A stretch of DNA of 64,000 nucleotides, taken from assembly GCA_016795285.1 (NCBI GenBank), contig JAEUIC010000029.1:1-64000 (forward strand), in the 5' to 3' direction. Within the stretch, counting starts at the first letter, position 1. The number at the start of each line of letters is the position of its first letter. The position numbers and the translations under genes are program-made. The notes beneath the pieces were generated by a model that did not search any database, was not told the DNA's origin, and was given only the letters and a program-made list of their open reading frames with translations. Positions 15,816 to 24,422 of the stretch are shown here, piece after piece. This stretch comes from Planctomycetota bacterium. GTDB taxonomy: Bacteria; Planctomycetota; B15-G4; SIAN01.

Positions 15816-18260
15816 ATGCGACACCACCACCGCTCGACTCCTTCGCTCGTTGCAGCGCTCCGCGCCACCGCGCTGCCGCCCGCAGCGCTGCCGCTCGCTC
15901 TGCTGCTGCTCGCCAGTTGCGGCGGGGGCGGTGGCGGCGGCAGTTCGGGCGCGCGTCCGATCGTCCCGCCGCCGCCCGTCGATCCGTCGCCGCCGGCCGG
16001 AGTCAGCGGCGCCGCGCAGTTCCAGGGGCTCGACGGCCTCACGCCGCGCAGCGATGGCGCGCTGCTGTCGTGGACGCCGATCGCCGACGCGACCGACCCG
16101 ACGCGGCCGAGCCTCGACTACGCCTACGCCGTGCACGCCACCTTCGATGGCAGCGCGCCCGATCCTGAGGCAGCGCCGTTCCTCACCAGCAGCGCCGGCG
16201 CGACCAGCGCCACGCTGAGCGGCATCGCGAACGGCACGCTGCTGCGCGTCGTCGTGCGCGCCGTCCCGCTCGCCGATCCGAACGCCGAGAGCGACGCGAA
16301 TCGCAGCGAGCTGCAGTGCCGCGTCGCGCGCCTCCTCTACGTCGATCCGACGGCGGCTGCGGGCGGCGACGGCAAGAGCGCGGCGCAGCCGCTGCGCCGC
16401 ATCGCCGACGCCGTGGCGCTGGTCGCGGGCGATGGCCTCGAGAGCCACGTGCTGCTGGCCGAAGGGAGCTACGCCGAGAGCCTCGTGCTGAGCGGCGCGG
16501 TGCACCTGGTCGGCGGTTACCTCGCCGGCTTCCCGAACGGCGCCGCGACGCCGCGCGACCCGGTCGCGCATGCGAGCCGCCTCGTCGCGCCGATCGGCGC
16601 CACCCTCGCCGTCACGCTGCTGGCGAACGGCCTCGCGACGCGGCTCGACGGCGTGACGCTCGACGGTGCCGGCCGCGTCCGGTTCGGCATCGACCTCACC
16701 GACGCCGACCTCGAGCTCACCGGCGTGACGCTCCAGTCGTTCACCGGCGAGGGGATCCTCGCGAAGTCGCGCAACCGCCGCTCGCAGCTCCGCGCGCTGC
16801 GCAGCTCGATCGTCGCGATGGGCGCGGAGGGGCTCCAGGCCGCCGGCGCCTACGACGTCGCGCTCTCCCGCTGCAGCTTCGTCGGCAACCGCTTCGAGGG
16901 GATCGAGTTCGACGACCTCTCGGCGCTGCCGCACGACGACACCACGTTCCATGCGTGGCGCTGCGCCTTCACGTCGAACGGCGACGACGGCCTCGACCTC
17001 TCCTTCGACGAGCTCGATCCGCTGACCGGCACCAGCTCGCGGCAGGGCGACATCGAGCTGGTGGTGGAGGAGTGCCGCTTCGAAGGCAACGGCGCGGCCG
17101 GCCTGCTGCTCGACATCGACTACGACGCGGGCGACACGCTCGAAGCGCGCACGCTGCTGCGCGCCAATCGGGTCATCGGCAACGCGGGCGTCGGCATCGA
17201 CCTCGACGGCGACCAGGCGGGCCTCTTCGTGCTGGTCGGCAACCGGACCGTCGCCAATCGCGGCGGCGGCGTCGCCTTCGCCAGCGACTCGCCCGATGCG
17301 GGGCGCGCCACCTGCCTGATCGCCAACCACTTCGACCTCGGCTCGGGCGCGAGCGGCGTGCGCGGCGCCGGGCCGGGCGACCTGATCGCGAGCCACCTCG
17401 TCGTGCAGGGGCAGCGCGGCGCCGCCCTCAGCGCGAGCGGAACGGCGGTGGCCGCCAACGGTGCGCTGCTGCCCGGGAACGCCGGCGCCCCGCCGCCGAG
17501 CGGCGTCGCGACGCGCTCCTGCTACCGCGCCGATGGCGGCGGCGATGCGACCTGCTTCACCGGACCGGTCGAGCTGGCGCACGTGCCCGACGCGACCTTC
17601 TTCCTCGCCGCGGCCGGCAGCGTCGATCGCGTCGGCGTGCCGGCATCGATTGGTGCCGCGGTCGGCGAGCGACTCGAGTTCGAGGACGACGGCGTGGTGC
17701 GCACCATCGTCGAGGCGACCGCGACCTCGGTCCGCTTCGAGCCGCCGCTCGCCACGGCGCCGGCCGCCAACCGCTTCTTCGCCCTCTTCGCCGACGGCGG
17801 CGTGACCGAGTCGTTCGAGCTGATCGGCGGCAGCAGCTGGCTCGATCGCGGCGACGCGCTCGAACGCGACCTCGACGGGACGATCACCGACGTCGGCCTG
17901 CACGGCGGACGGCTCGCAGCGTTCCGGGCGGGCGACGGCGGCTTCCTGCTGCCGTTCGTCGTCGAGCGCCTCGAGCCGGCGATGGGCGCCGCGCCGAGCA
18001 AGCCGGCCAGCATCGCCGTCCGCTTCACGCGCGCCGTCGACGCCAGCCGCGTCGACGCCACCACCTTCGCCGTCCGCCGCAACGGCAACGCCGTCGCCGG
18101 CACGCGCACCGTGGTCGGCAACACGATCACCTTCACGCCCTCCGCCCCGTTCACGAGCGGCGCGCTCGACCTCGAACTCTCCGCCGACCTCGCCGCGACC
18201 AGCGCAGCAGGCGCTGCGCCGCTCGCGCTGCCGCTGCGCTGGTCGGTGAGCGTGCCGTGA
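15816..18260 (+). CDS. Lipoprotein with right-handed beta-helix and Ig-like C-terminus
   Basis: The lipobox LLASC (C35) is followed by a Gly tract and a Pro-rich linker. Residues ~75-175 look like a fibronectin type III-like domain (RSDGALLSWTPIADATDP). Residues ~180-560 hold parallel beta-helix repeats with DUF1565-type onset (VDPTAAAGGDGKSAAQPLRRI) and coils such as CSFVGNRFEGIEFDDLS. The last ~100 residues resemble the Big_5/SbsA Ig-like fold (SIAVRFTRAVDASRVDATTF). Such proteins are usually surface polysaccharide-binding or structural. The ATG chosen starts the signal peptide; it has no clear ribosome site. Confidence 0.75.
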   Translation: MRHHHRSTPSLVAALRATALPPAALPLALLLLASCGGGGGGGSSGARPIVPPPPVDPSPPAGVSGAAQFQGLDGLTPRSDGALLSWTPIADATDPTRPSLDYAYAVHATFDGSAPDPEAAPFLTSSAGATSATLSGIANGTLLRVVVRAVPLADPNAESDANRSELQCRVARLLYVDPTAAAGGDGKSAAQPLRRIADAVALVAGDGLESHVLLAEGSYAESLVLSGAVHLVGGYLAGFPNGAATPRDPVAHASRLVAPIGATLAVTLLANGLATRLDGVTLDGAGRVRFGIDLTDADLELTGVTLQSFTGEGILAKSRNRRSQLRALRSSIVAMGAEGLQAAGAYDVALSRCSFVGNRFEGIEFDDLSALPHDDTTFHAWRCAFTSNGDDGLDLSFDELDPLTGTSSRQGDIELVVEECRFEGNGAAGLLLDIDYDAGDTLEARTLLRANRVIGNAGVGIDLDGDQAGLFVLVGNRTVANRGGGVAFASDSPDAGRATCLIANHFDLGSGASGVRGAGPGDLIASHLVVQGQRGAALSASGTAVAANGALLPGNAGAPPPSGVATRSCYRADGGGDATCFTGPVELAHVPDATFFLAAAGSVDRVGVPASIGAAVGERLEFEDDGVVRTIVEATATSVRFEPPLATAPAANRFFALFADGGVTESFELIGGSSWLDRGDALERDLDGTITDVGLHGGRLAAFRAGDGGFLLPFVVERLEPAMGAAPSKPASIAVRFTRAVDASRVDATTFAVRRNGNAVAGTRTVVGNTITFTPSAPFTSGALDLELSADLAATSAAGAAPLALPLRWSVSVP

Positions 18261-18407
18261 GGGGTCCGCTCCGTTGGCGCGAAGAGGCGAACGCACGCCG
18301 TTTGCTTCGTACGTCCCAGCAAGGCCGAGCTTGAAGAAGTTTCACCACCCGCCCGCGATTGCCGCACCGGTTCGATGACGCTGCGCCAAGCCACGAAGGA
18401 ACGAAGC

Positions 18408-19796
18408 ATGCAGATGAAGACAAGCCTCGGAGCGCTCCTCGCCGCAGTGCCGCTGTTCATCGGAACGCCCGCGCTTGCGCAGACCGTGACCATCACCGAC
18501 TTGCCGCTCCTTCCCGGCGGCACCTATGCGTCCGCCTACGGCATCGACGACACCGGCAAGATCGTCGGCGTGGCCAACGACTCGACCTTCACGTTGCAAA
18601 CGGTGCAGTGGGTGAACGGCCAGATCTCCGTCATTCCGGGTCTCGGCGGCGGCTTGGCCGTGCCCGAGGACGTGAATGACGCGGGCGAGATCGCCGGGGG
18701 CGAGGACCTCGGCAAGGCAGGTCACCTCGGCATCTACTGGGACGCCCAGAACCAGCCGTTCCAACTGCCCGGCCTGCCGGGCGGCGCATCGAACGGCCAG
18801 TGGGCGCACGGCATCAACTCGTTCGGGCAGATCGCCGGGATGGCCCAGGAAGGGATGCCGAACTCCTGGGGCCACGCCGTCGTCTGGCTCGGAACCTCGC
18901 TGCAGACCGACCTCGGGTTCATGGGCGGAGGCACCTACTCGGAAGCGTTCGGCATCAACGACCTCGGCGAGGTCGTCGGCGTTGCCGCCGTCGCGAACAC
19001 GAACCAGCACGCCTTCCTCTGGAAGAGCGGCCAGTACACCGATCTCAGCACGTGGAGCGGCGGCGGCGCCAGTTCGAAGGCCTACGCGATCAACCGCCAC
19101 GGCGTGATCGTGGGCATGAACGCCAACGTCGCGTCGGTCTTCGAGAACGGCAGGATCACGGCGCTGACCATGCCGCGCGGCGTGTCGGCCTTCACGCCGG
19201 CCGTCGACATCAACGACAACGGCGACATCATCGCGACCGGCTCGAAGGGCTACCCGATCGACGTCGGCGTCCTCTGGCGCAACCGGACGGCGATCAACCT
19301 CGGCACGCTCTCCGGCGGCACCATCAGCCGCGCGCGACGCATCAACGCGTGCGGCGAGATCGTCGGGGAAGCGAACACGGCGAGCGGCTTCTTCCACGCC
19401 GTGAAGTGGACCGTCACTCCCGCGCCGACCTGGACGGACCTCGGCCACGCGCTGCCGGGCAGCGCCGGCGCCCCGCTCCTCGTCGGCAACGGCGACCTCA
19501 GCGCCAACTCCACCATCACGGTCACCCTGAGCGGCGGACTTCCGAACGCCCTGATGTTCACGGTGCTCGGGATCGACTCGCTCTACGCGCCGCTCTTCGG
19601 TGGCATGCTCGTTCCGACGCCCACCGTCGTCTTCCCGGCGGTGCAGCTCGATGGCTCCGGCGGCGCGACGCTCACGGACACCATGCCCCCGGGCATCTCC
19701 TCGGGCAGCGTCTACTACCTCCAGAGCTGGATCCTCGACCCGGCCGGCCCGCGCGGCCTGACCGCGTCGAACGCGCTGAAGGCGACGACCCCCTGA
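18408..19796 (+). CDS. Secreted HAF-repeat protein
   Basis: The signal peptide ends TPALAQ. Repeats of the HAF type follow, each with the pattern Gly-x-x-x-x-Ala-x-x-Ile-Asn-x-x-Gly-x-Ile-Val-Gly; examples are YSEAFGINDLGEVVGVAAV and SSKAYAINRHGVIVGMNA. The final ~125 residues (TDLGHALPGSAGAP, FGGMLVPTPTVVF, QSWILDPAGPRGLTASNALK) match the end of the SBBP protein encoded upstream at 10.1 kb. AAGGA sits 7 nt before the ATG. The function is unknown; this is one of several exported repeat proteins in the window. Confidence 0.8.
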   Translation: MQMKTSLGALLAAVPLFIGTPALAQTVTITDLPLLPGGTYASAYGIDDTGKIVGVANDSTFTLQTVQWVNGQISVIPGLGGGLAVPEDVNDAGEIAGGEDLGKAGHLGIYWDAQNQPFQLPGLPGGASNGQWAHGINSFGQIAGMAQEGMPNSWGHAVVWLGTSLQTDLGFMGGGTYSEAFGINDLGEVVGVAAVANTNQHAFLWKSGQYTDLSTWSGGGASSKAYAINRHGVIVGMNANVASVFENGRITALTMPRGVSAFTPAVDINDNGDIIATGSKGYPIDVGVLWRNRTAINLGTLSGGTISRARRINACGEIVGEANTASGFFHAVKWTVTPAPTWTDLGHALPGSAGAPLLVGNGDLSANSTITVTLSGGLPNALMFTVLGIDSLYAPLFGGMLVPTPTVVFPAVQLDGSGGATLTDTMPPGISSGSVYYLQSWILDPAGPRGLTASNALKATTP

Positions 19797-19871
19797 GCCG
19801 CTCGCACGAGGCGCCGGAGCATGCGCGGGATTCCGCGGCTGCCGCCGGTCTTGCCCCGACGCGCTCCCCTC

Positions 19872-20972
19872 CTACCGCCGCACTCCGCTCACCACGTCGT
19901 AGGTGCGCAGCAGCCGCGTCGTCACCTTGTCGAAGTCGCGGGGCAGCCGCTCGAGGAACCACTCGGGCTGCTTGGTGACGAAGTGGGCGCGACCGCCGCG
20001 GCGCAGGCCACCGCGCGCCGCTCGCACGAAGATCTCGGCGATGCGGAAGTGGGAGTAGTAGGGCGGGTTCATCAGCGCGAGGTCGAACTCGCCGACGTCG
20101 AGCGTGCCGTCGTGGCAGACCGCGCCGGTGGCGCCGACCACGCCGTTCTTCTCGGCGCCGCGCAGCGCGCACTGCACCGCACGCGGCATCGAGTCGACGA
20201 AGTGGACCTTCACGTCCTTCGCGCGCAGCGCCACCGCGATGCCGACCGTGCCGGCGCCGCAGCCGTAGTCGAGCACCCGCATGCCCGGCTCGAGGAGGTC
20301 GTGCTCGAGGCCGTTCTCCTCGACGTACGAGAGCGACTCGAGCAGCGCGCGCGCGCCGAGATCGAGGCGGCGGTGGCTGAAGACGGCCGGGCGGCTCACC
20401 GCCTGCACCAGCCGCTCGCGGTCCCGGAAGGCGAACTCGCAGTCGAAGGTCTTCACCTTCTTCAACGGCCCGCGCTTGATCCCGACGTAGGCGATGGCGT
20501 CCTCGGCCGGCTTGCGCCCCACGCGGCTGCCGAACAGCGCATCCATGCGACCGGCGACCCAGTGGTCGCGCGGCTCGTCGACGCTGGCGATGAGGGTGCC
20601 CCCCTCCTTCAGCTCGACGTAGGCGTGCTGCAGCGTCTCCCACGCCAGCTCCGAGTCGGCGCCGGCGCGCAGCGGCACCAGCGCCGCGTCGAACGGCCCC
20701 TTCGGGAGGTCCGCCTCGCAATCGACCGTCAGGTTCGCCGGCGCGTTGCCGTCGCGATCGCGAGCCGCCTCGCGCGCGATCGACGCGAGGAAGGAGTCGA
20801 CGTAGGTCACGACCACCTGCCGCTCGGGCGAGGCGCGCGCCGCCTCCACCGCCAGCTGCCCGCGGCCCGGCGAGACGCACCAGACGCGCGCCTGCGGACC
20901 GATCTTCGACTCGGGAAGCAGCGCGAAGAGCAGCGCTTCCGACGCGCGTGCCGGCTCCGGTCCGTCGCTCAC
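19872..20972 (-). CDS. RsmC/RlmG-like class I methyltransferase
   Basis: The SAM-binding motif VLDYGCGAGTVGIA and the catalytic NPPYY motif (MNPPYYSHF) are those of MTS-domain N2-guanine methyltransferases acting on rRNA. An N-terminal inactive Rossmann half at residues ~20-190 precedes the catalytic half, as in RsmC and RlmG, and the length of 366 aa fits. The GTG start overlaps the upstream ROK kinase stop as GTGA, with GAAGGGA just before it. The longer frame through that kinase is a shadow. The target position in rRNA is not determined. Confidence 0.8.
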   Translation of the reverse strand: MSDGPEPARASEALLFALLPESKIGPQARVWCVSPGRGQLAVEAARASPERQVVVTYVDSFLASIAREAARDRDGNAPANLTVDCEADLPKGPFDAALVPLRAGADSELAWETLQHAYVELKEGGTLIASVDEPRDHWVAGRMDALFGSRVGRKPAEDAIAYVGIKRGPLKKVKTFDCEFAFRDRERLVQAVSRPAVFSHRRLDLGARALLESLSYVEENGLEHDLLEPGMRVLDYGCGAGTVGIAVALRAKDVKVHFVDSMPRAVQCALRGAEKNGVVGATGAVCHDGTLDVGEFDLALMNPPYYSHFRIAEIFVRAARGGLRRGGRAHFVTKQPEWFLERLPRDFDKVTTRLLRTYDVVSGVRR

Positions 20973-21679
20973 TGCTTCCCTTCGTCTTTCCACAGCGCGA
21001 TGCCGCCGAGGATGCCGTACTCGTTCGGCACCACCACGACGCCCGCCGGCAGCTTCCAGTCGACCAGTCGCGCGTTGCCGCCGCCGAGGCAGAGGCGGCG
21101 CGGCCAGAAGACGCGCAGGAGCTGCGCGATGGCGAGCTTCATCCGCTTCTTCCAGCGCCGCTTGCCGACCGTGTCGAGCGCCTTCTGGCCGAGCTGCTGC
21201 TCGTAGGTCTCGCCCTTGCGGAACGCGTGGTGGCCGAGCTCGAGGTTCTCGACGAGCTTGCCGTCGACGAAGAGGCCCGAGCCGACGCCGGTGCCGAACG
21301 TCACGGTCAGCTCGACGCCGCTCCCCTCGATGGCGCCGTAGCCCTGCATGTCGGCGTCGTTCAGCACGCGCGACGGCTTCTTCAGCTTCTTCTGCACTGC
21401 GGCCTGCAGGTCGAAGCCGGCCCACTTGCCGTCGAAGTTGACGGCGGTCAGCACGCGGCCGGCGCGGATCACGCCGGGGAAGCCGACCGAGACGCGCTCG
21501 AAGGCGCCCGCCTGCTCGGCGACCTTCGCGATGGTGGCGACCACGGCGGCCGGCGTCGCGGGGCGCGGCGTCGGCAGCTTCACCCGCTCGGTGAGCGGCT
21601 TGCCGCGCGGATCGAGCAGCATCGCCTTGATGTTGCTGCCGCCGACGTCGATCGACAGCGTGACCGGTCCCTTCGCCAT
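20969..21679 (-). CDS. ROK-family kinase, polyphosphate glucokinase-like
   Basis: The N-terminal phosphate motif DVGGSNIKAMLLD, the GFPGVI segment, NDADMQGYGA with the catalytic Asp, and TFGTGVGSGLFVDGK place it in the ROK/hexokinase fold. The small size (236 aa) and these motifs resemble the PpgK polyphosphate/ATP glucokinases. The canonical ROK zinc motif with multiple Cys is absent, as in PpgK. GGAGG lies 8 nt upstream of the ATG. It shares an overlap with the methyltransferase gene, so the pair is cotranscribed, although no functional link is obvious. Confidence 0.8.
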   Translation of the reverse strand: MAKGPVTLSIDVGGSNIKAMLLDPRGKPLTERVKLPTPRPATPAAVVATIAKVAEQAGAFERVSVGFPGVIRAGRVLTAVNFDGKWAGFDLQAAVQKKLKKPSRVLNDADMQGYGAIEGSGVELTVTFGTGVGSGLFVDGKLVENLELGHHAFRKGETYEQQLGQKALDTVGKRRWKKRMKLAIAQLLRVFWPRRLCLGGGNARLVDWKLPAGVVVVPNEYGILGGIALWKDEGKQ

Positions 21680-21742
21680 GAGAGCTCCCTCCTCGCCGAG
21701 CGCACGCGGCGCGTCGCCACGAAGGGGCGCGATGCTAGCGCG

Positions 21743-23392
21743 TCAGCCGCCGGAGTCGGGGAGCGTGAAGGTGCCGAGCACCACTTCGGCCGCCGGATCG
21801 ACGCTGCCATCGGGCGCGAGCGGCGCCGCGAGCGTCGCCGCGTGGAACTCGACGCCGACCGATCCCGGCTCCGTGACCGCGAAGGTGACCGCGCGACCGA
21901 GCGCCACCTGCGGGAAGCGGAACTTGCCGTCGAACGCGAGCAGCGCCTCGCCCAGGAGGAGCCGCGAATCGCGATCGTGGAGCTGCACCACGCGCGCCCC
22001 CTGCTCGAGCGGCGGGAGGCCGGCGACCGTGCCCGACACGGCGCGCCCTTGCGCCAGCTCGAGCGGCACCAGCTGCGCCGCTTCGGGGTCGCTCGACGTC
22101 GCGGTCGGCTCGAGTTGCAGCTCGCGGACGGTCGCCGGTTGCCCCTGCGCGCGCAGCAGCGCGAAGAGCGGCGTGACGCAGGGCGCGCGCACCGTCAGCA
22201 CGCCGGCGGCGTCGCTCAATCCCGCCGCCACCGCCCGCTCGCCGGCCGCGTCGCGCGTCACCAGCTCGACGGCGATCGCCTCCATCGGCGCGCCGTCGCG
22301 TCGCAGCTCGAGGCGCACCGTGACCCACGGCGCGAAGCGCAGCTCGAGCGGCGTCACGCGCCCCGCGTCGGCGAGCCCCTCGGCCGCCGCCACCTCGCCC
22401 ACCACGGTGCCGAGCCGCCGATCGACGGCGCGCACGACCACGCGGCCCGGCCACGCGAGCGGCAACGTGAAGCGCCCCTCCGCGTCGCTCGTCACGCTCA
22501 ACGCTGCGAGCTCACGCACGCTGCTCGCCTGCAATGCCATCACCAGCGCGCGCGCTGCGGGATCGGCCGGCAGCTCGTCGCTCACGTGGTAGGCGGGCAC
22601 GACGCGCGCGCCCGCGACCGGAGCACCCGCCGCGTCGACCGTTCGACCGGCGACGAGGCCGCCACGTGCGAGCGGCCGCAACGGCAGCGCGCTGAGCGAC
22701 GGCGAGGCGGCACCGCCGCGCGCCGGCTCGAGGTAGGCCGGCACGTGGCCGGGCGCGAGCGCGAAGAGGAGCTCGGTCGGGCCCGCCGACTGCGGACGCA
22801 GCCACGTCGCGCGGCCGTCCTGTCCGCTGACGCCGAGCTCGACGCCCGACTCGTGCAGCACCGCGACGCCGGCCAACGGCTCGCCGCTCCCGTCGACCGT
22901 GAAGAGGCGCTCCTCGCGGCGCGCGCGCAGCAGCGTGATGCGGAACGGCTCGTCGAGGCGCGTCACGCGCGTCGCAGTGAGTCCCGGCGGCAGGCACCAA
23001 TCGCCGCCGACCAGATCGAGCCGCAGCGGCAGCTCCGGCTCCTTCACCGGCAGCTCGAGCCGCAGCGCGAACCGCTGCTTCGTGCGCTCCTCCTTCGCGC
23101 TGACGTCGAAGGGGCGGCTCGCCCCCTCGCGCGCCCGCATCCGCAGCACGAGCGGCGGCCCGCTCGCATTCGCGGCCAGCGCGGCGTTCACCTCGAGGCG
23201 CAGCACCGCGCCGCCGCTGTCGCGTTGCGGCGCCGGCGCGCTCTCGGCCGATACCGTCGCCGCGCGCCGCGCCGCCTCCTCCTCGGCGGCGATGCCGGCC
23301 GCATGCGAACGCCACCACGAACCGCCCACCAGCAGCACGGCCAGCAGCGATGCGGAGAGCCAAGCGAGCGGGGAGCGCGGTTCGTCGGCCAT
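21743..23392 (-). CDS. Membrane-anchored protein with carboxypeptidase-regulatory-like domains
   Basis: A single N-terminal helix (WLSASLLAVLLVGGSWW) anchors a large extracytoplasmic part. Several beta-sandwich modules are visible, for example GGLVAGRTVDAAGAPVAGARVVP and SVTSDAEGRFTLPLAWPGRVVVR, the signature of CarboxypepD_reg-like domains. These domains are common in planctomycete surface proteins. No catalytic residues were found. The gene starts 9 bp after the uracil-DNA glycosylase stop without a clear ribosome site, so translational coupling is possible. Confidence 0.65.
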   Translation of the reverse strand: MADEPRSPLAWLSASLLAVLLVGGSWWRSHAAGIAAEEEAARRAATVSAESAPAPQRDSGGAVLRLEVNAALAANASGPPLVLRMRAREGASRPFDVSAKEERTKQRFALRLELPVKEPELPLRLDLVGGDWCLPPGLTATRVTRLDEPFRITLLRARREERLFTVDGSGEPLAGVAVLHESGVELGVSGQDGRATWLRPQSAGPTELLFALAPGHVPAYLEPARGGAASPSLSALPLRPLARGGLVAGRTVDAAGAPVAGARVVPAYHVSDELPADPAARALVMALQASSVRELAALSVTSDAEGRFTLPLAWPGRVVVRAVDRRLGTVVGEVAAAEGLADAGRVTPLELRFAPWVTVRLELRRDGAPMEAIAVELVTRDAAGERAVAAGLSDAAGVLTVRAPCVTPLFALLRAQGQPATVRELQLEPTATSSDPEAAQLVPLELAQGRAVSGTVAGLPPLEQGARVVQLHDRDSRLLLGEALLAFDGKFRFPQVALGRAVTFAVTEPGSVGVEFHAATLAAPLAPDGSVDPAAEVVLGTFTLPDSGG

Positions 23393-23401
23393 GGCGGGAA
23401 G

Positions 23402-24226
23402 CTACCGCGCGCGCAGCAGGCCGCGCTCGGTCAGGGTCGCGGCGAGGCCGCGCGACCAGCGCTCCGGCACGGCGCGCGCCGGATGCTCCCACGCGACGAC
23501 GCGCGCGGCGCCGAGGCGTGCGGCGAGCGGCTCGGCCAGCGCCGCCTCGACATCGCGACCGAGCAGCACGACACCGCGCGGCGCGAGCTGCTCGAGCGCC
23601 TCCTCGACCGTGGCGAGACGGGCCGCGTCGAAGCGGGCGAGGAAGGTGCGCGCGCGCTCGAGCGTGGCGCCGCCGGCCCGCAGCGCGCGCGGCAGGTCAG
23701 CGGGCGTCCGGTTGGCGCCGTCGCGCGGATCGATGAAGAGGAGCGGGCAGGGGTTCAGCACCGCGAGCTCGGTGAAGGCGTGCTCGGCGCTGCCGAAGGC
23801 GTGGCGGAGGAAGCGGTAGACGCGGACCGAGGAGGACTCGAAGGTGCGCGTGAGGAAGGGGCGAAGCTCCGGCGGGGCGAGTCCGGGCAGCGCGAGGTCG
23901 GCGCCGGCGGCGCGCAGTTCGGCGGCGAAGCGCGGCAGCTCGGCCGCGAGCCGTTTGAGGTCGGTGAACGGGATTCCCGATTGCGCCATGCCGTAGGGGC
24001 CGGGGTTCAAGCCGCAGATCAGCAGCGGGCGCGGGCGGAGCGGATAGCAGCGGCGGAAGCGGGCGTGCCACGGCTCGCCGTAGCGGCCGGGGTGGAAGAC
24101 GGTCCAACCGGTGGCGGCGGCCACCTCCCGGGCGAGCGGGACGAAGCGGTGTGCGGCGCTCTGCCAGCAGCGGCCGAGCGGATCGGCGGTCGGCATCTCG
24201 GTCGGCGTCGCGGTCGGCTCGTTCAT
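23402..24226 (-). CDS. SMUG1-type uracil-DNA glycosylase
   Basis: The active-site motif LICGLNPGPYGMAQSGIPF is the SMUG1 signature, with Asn activating water. The minor-groove and leucine-loop region appears as EHPARAVPERWSRG near the C-terminus, and the LAVLNPCPLLFID segment aligns with the SMUG1 core. The enzyme removes uracil, and oxidised pyrimidines in many homologues, from DNA for base-excision repair. The ATG chosen starts a short unstructured N-terminus; the frame continues upstream into non-coding sequence. It is divergent from the selenoprotein gene. Confidence 0.85.
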   Translation of the reverse strand: MNEPTATPTEMPTADPLGRCWQSAAHRFVPLAREVAAATGWTVFHPGRYGEPWHARFRRCYPLRPRPLLICGLNPGPYGMAQSGIPFTDLKRLAAELPRFAAELRAAGADLALPGLAPPELRPFLTRTFESSSVRVYRFLRHAFGSAEHAFTELAVLNPCPLLFIDPRDGANRTPADLPRALRAGGATLERARTFLARFDAARLATVEEALEQLAPRGVVLLGRDVEAALAEPLAARLGAARVVAWEHPARAVPERWSRGLAATLTERGLLRAR

Positions 24227-24289
24227 CGGCGCGAGGCTAATCTCCCGCGCCGTTCGTCGGCGAGCGGCGCCACCGTGCGCCGACGACCG

Positions 24290-24329
24290 CGAGCGGCCGG
24301 AAGAGCGAGGAAACTCGGCCGGCCGCTCG
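24290..24329. promoter_or_regulatory. Long inverted repeat between divergent genes
   Basis: Arms CGAGCGGCCGG and CCGGCCGCTCG are perfectly complementary over 11 bp around an 18-nt spacer. It lies in the 196-bp gap between the glycosylase gene and the selenoprotein gene. It could be an operator read by both promoters or an RNA hairpin; no known family is recognised. Confidence 0.55.
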
Positions 24330-24388
24330 ACGTACCGGAGGCGTGAGTCGGACCGCGGAAGCGCCGCGGGACCGTCGTCCCCTGAGGG

Positions 24389-24409
24389 CGAGATGGCGCT
24401 GCCATCTCG
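24389..24409 (+). promoter_or_regulatory. 9-bp inverted repeat abutting the selenoprotein ribosome site
   Basis: CGAGATGGC and GCCATCTCG flank the trinucleotide GCT, giving a perfect 9-bp stem. The stem ends 3 nt before the GGAGG ribosome site of the next gene, so folding of the leader could affect ribosome access, or the DNA could be a repressor site. Confidence 0.55.
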
Positions 24410-24422
24410 GATGGAGGTGCGA

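Noticed and set aside
20948..24346. Very long open frame (over 1,100 codons) on the plus strand
   Set aside because: It is Arg/Gly-rich, has no known domain, and lies antisense to well-supported genes for the ROK kinase, carboxypeptidase-regulatory-like protein and glycosylase; high GC makes such frames common.
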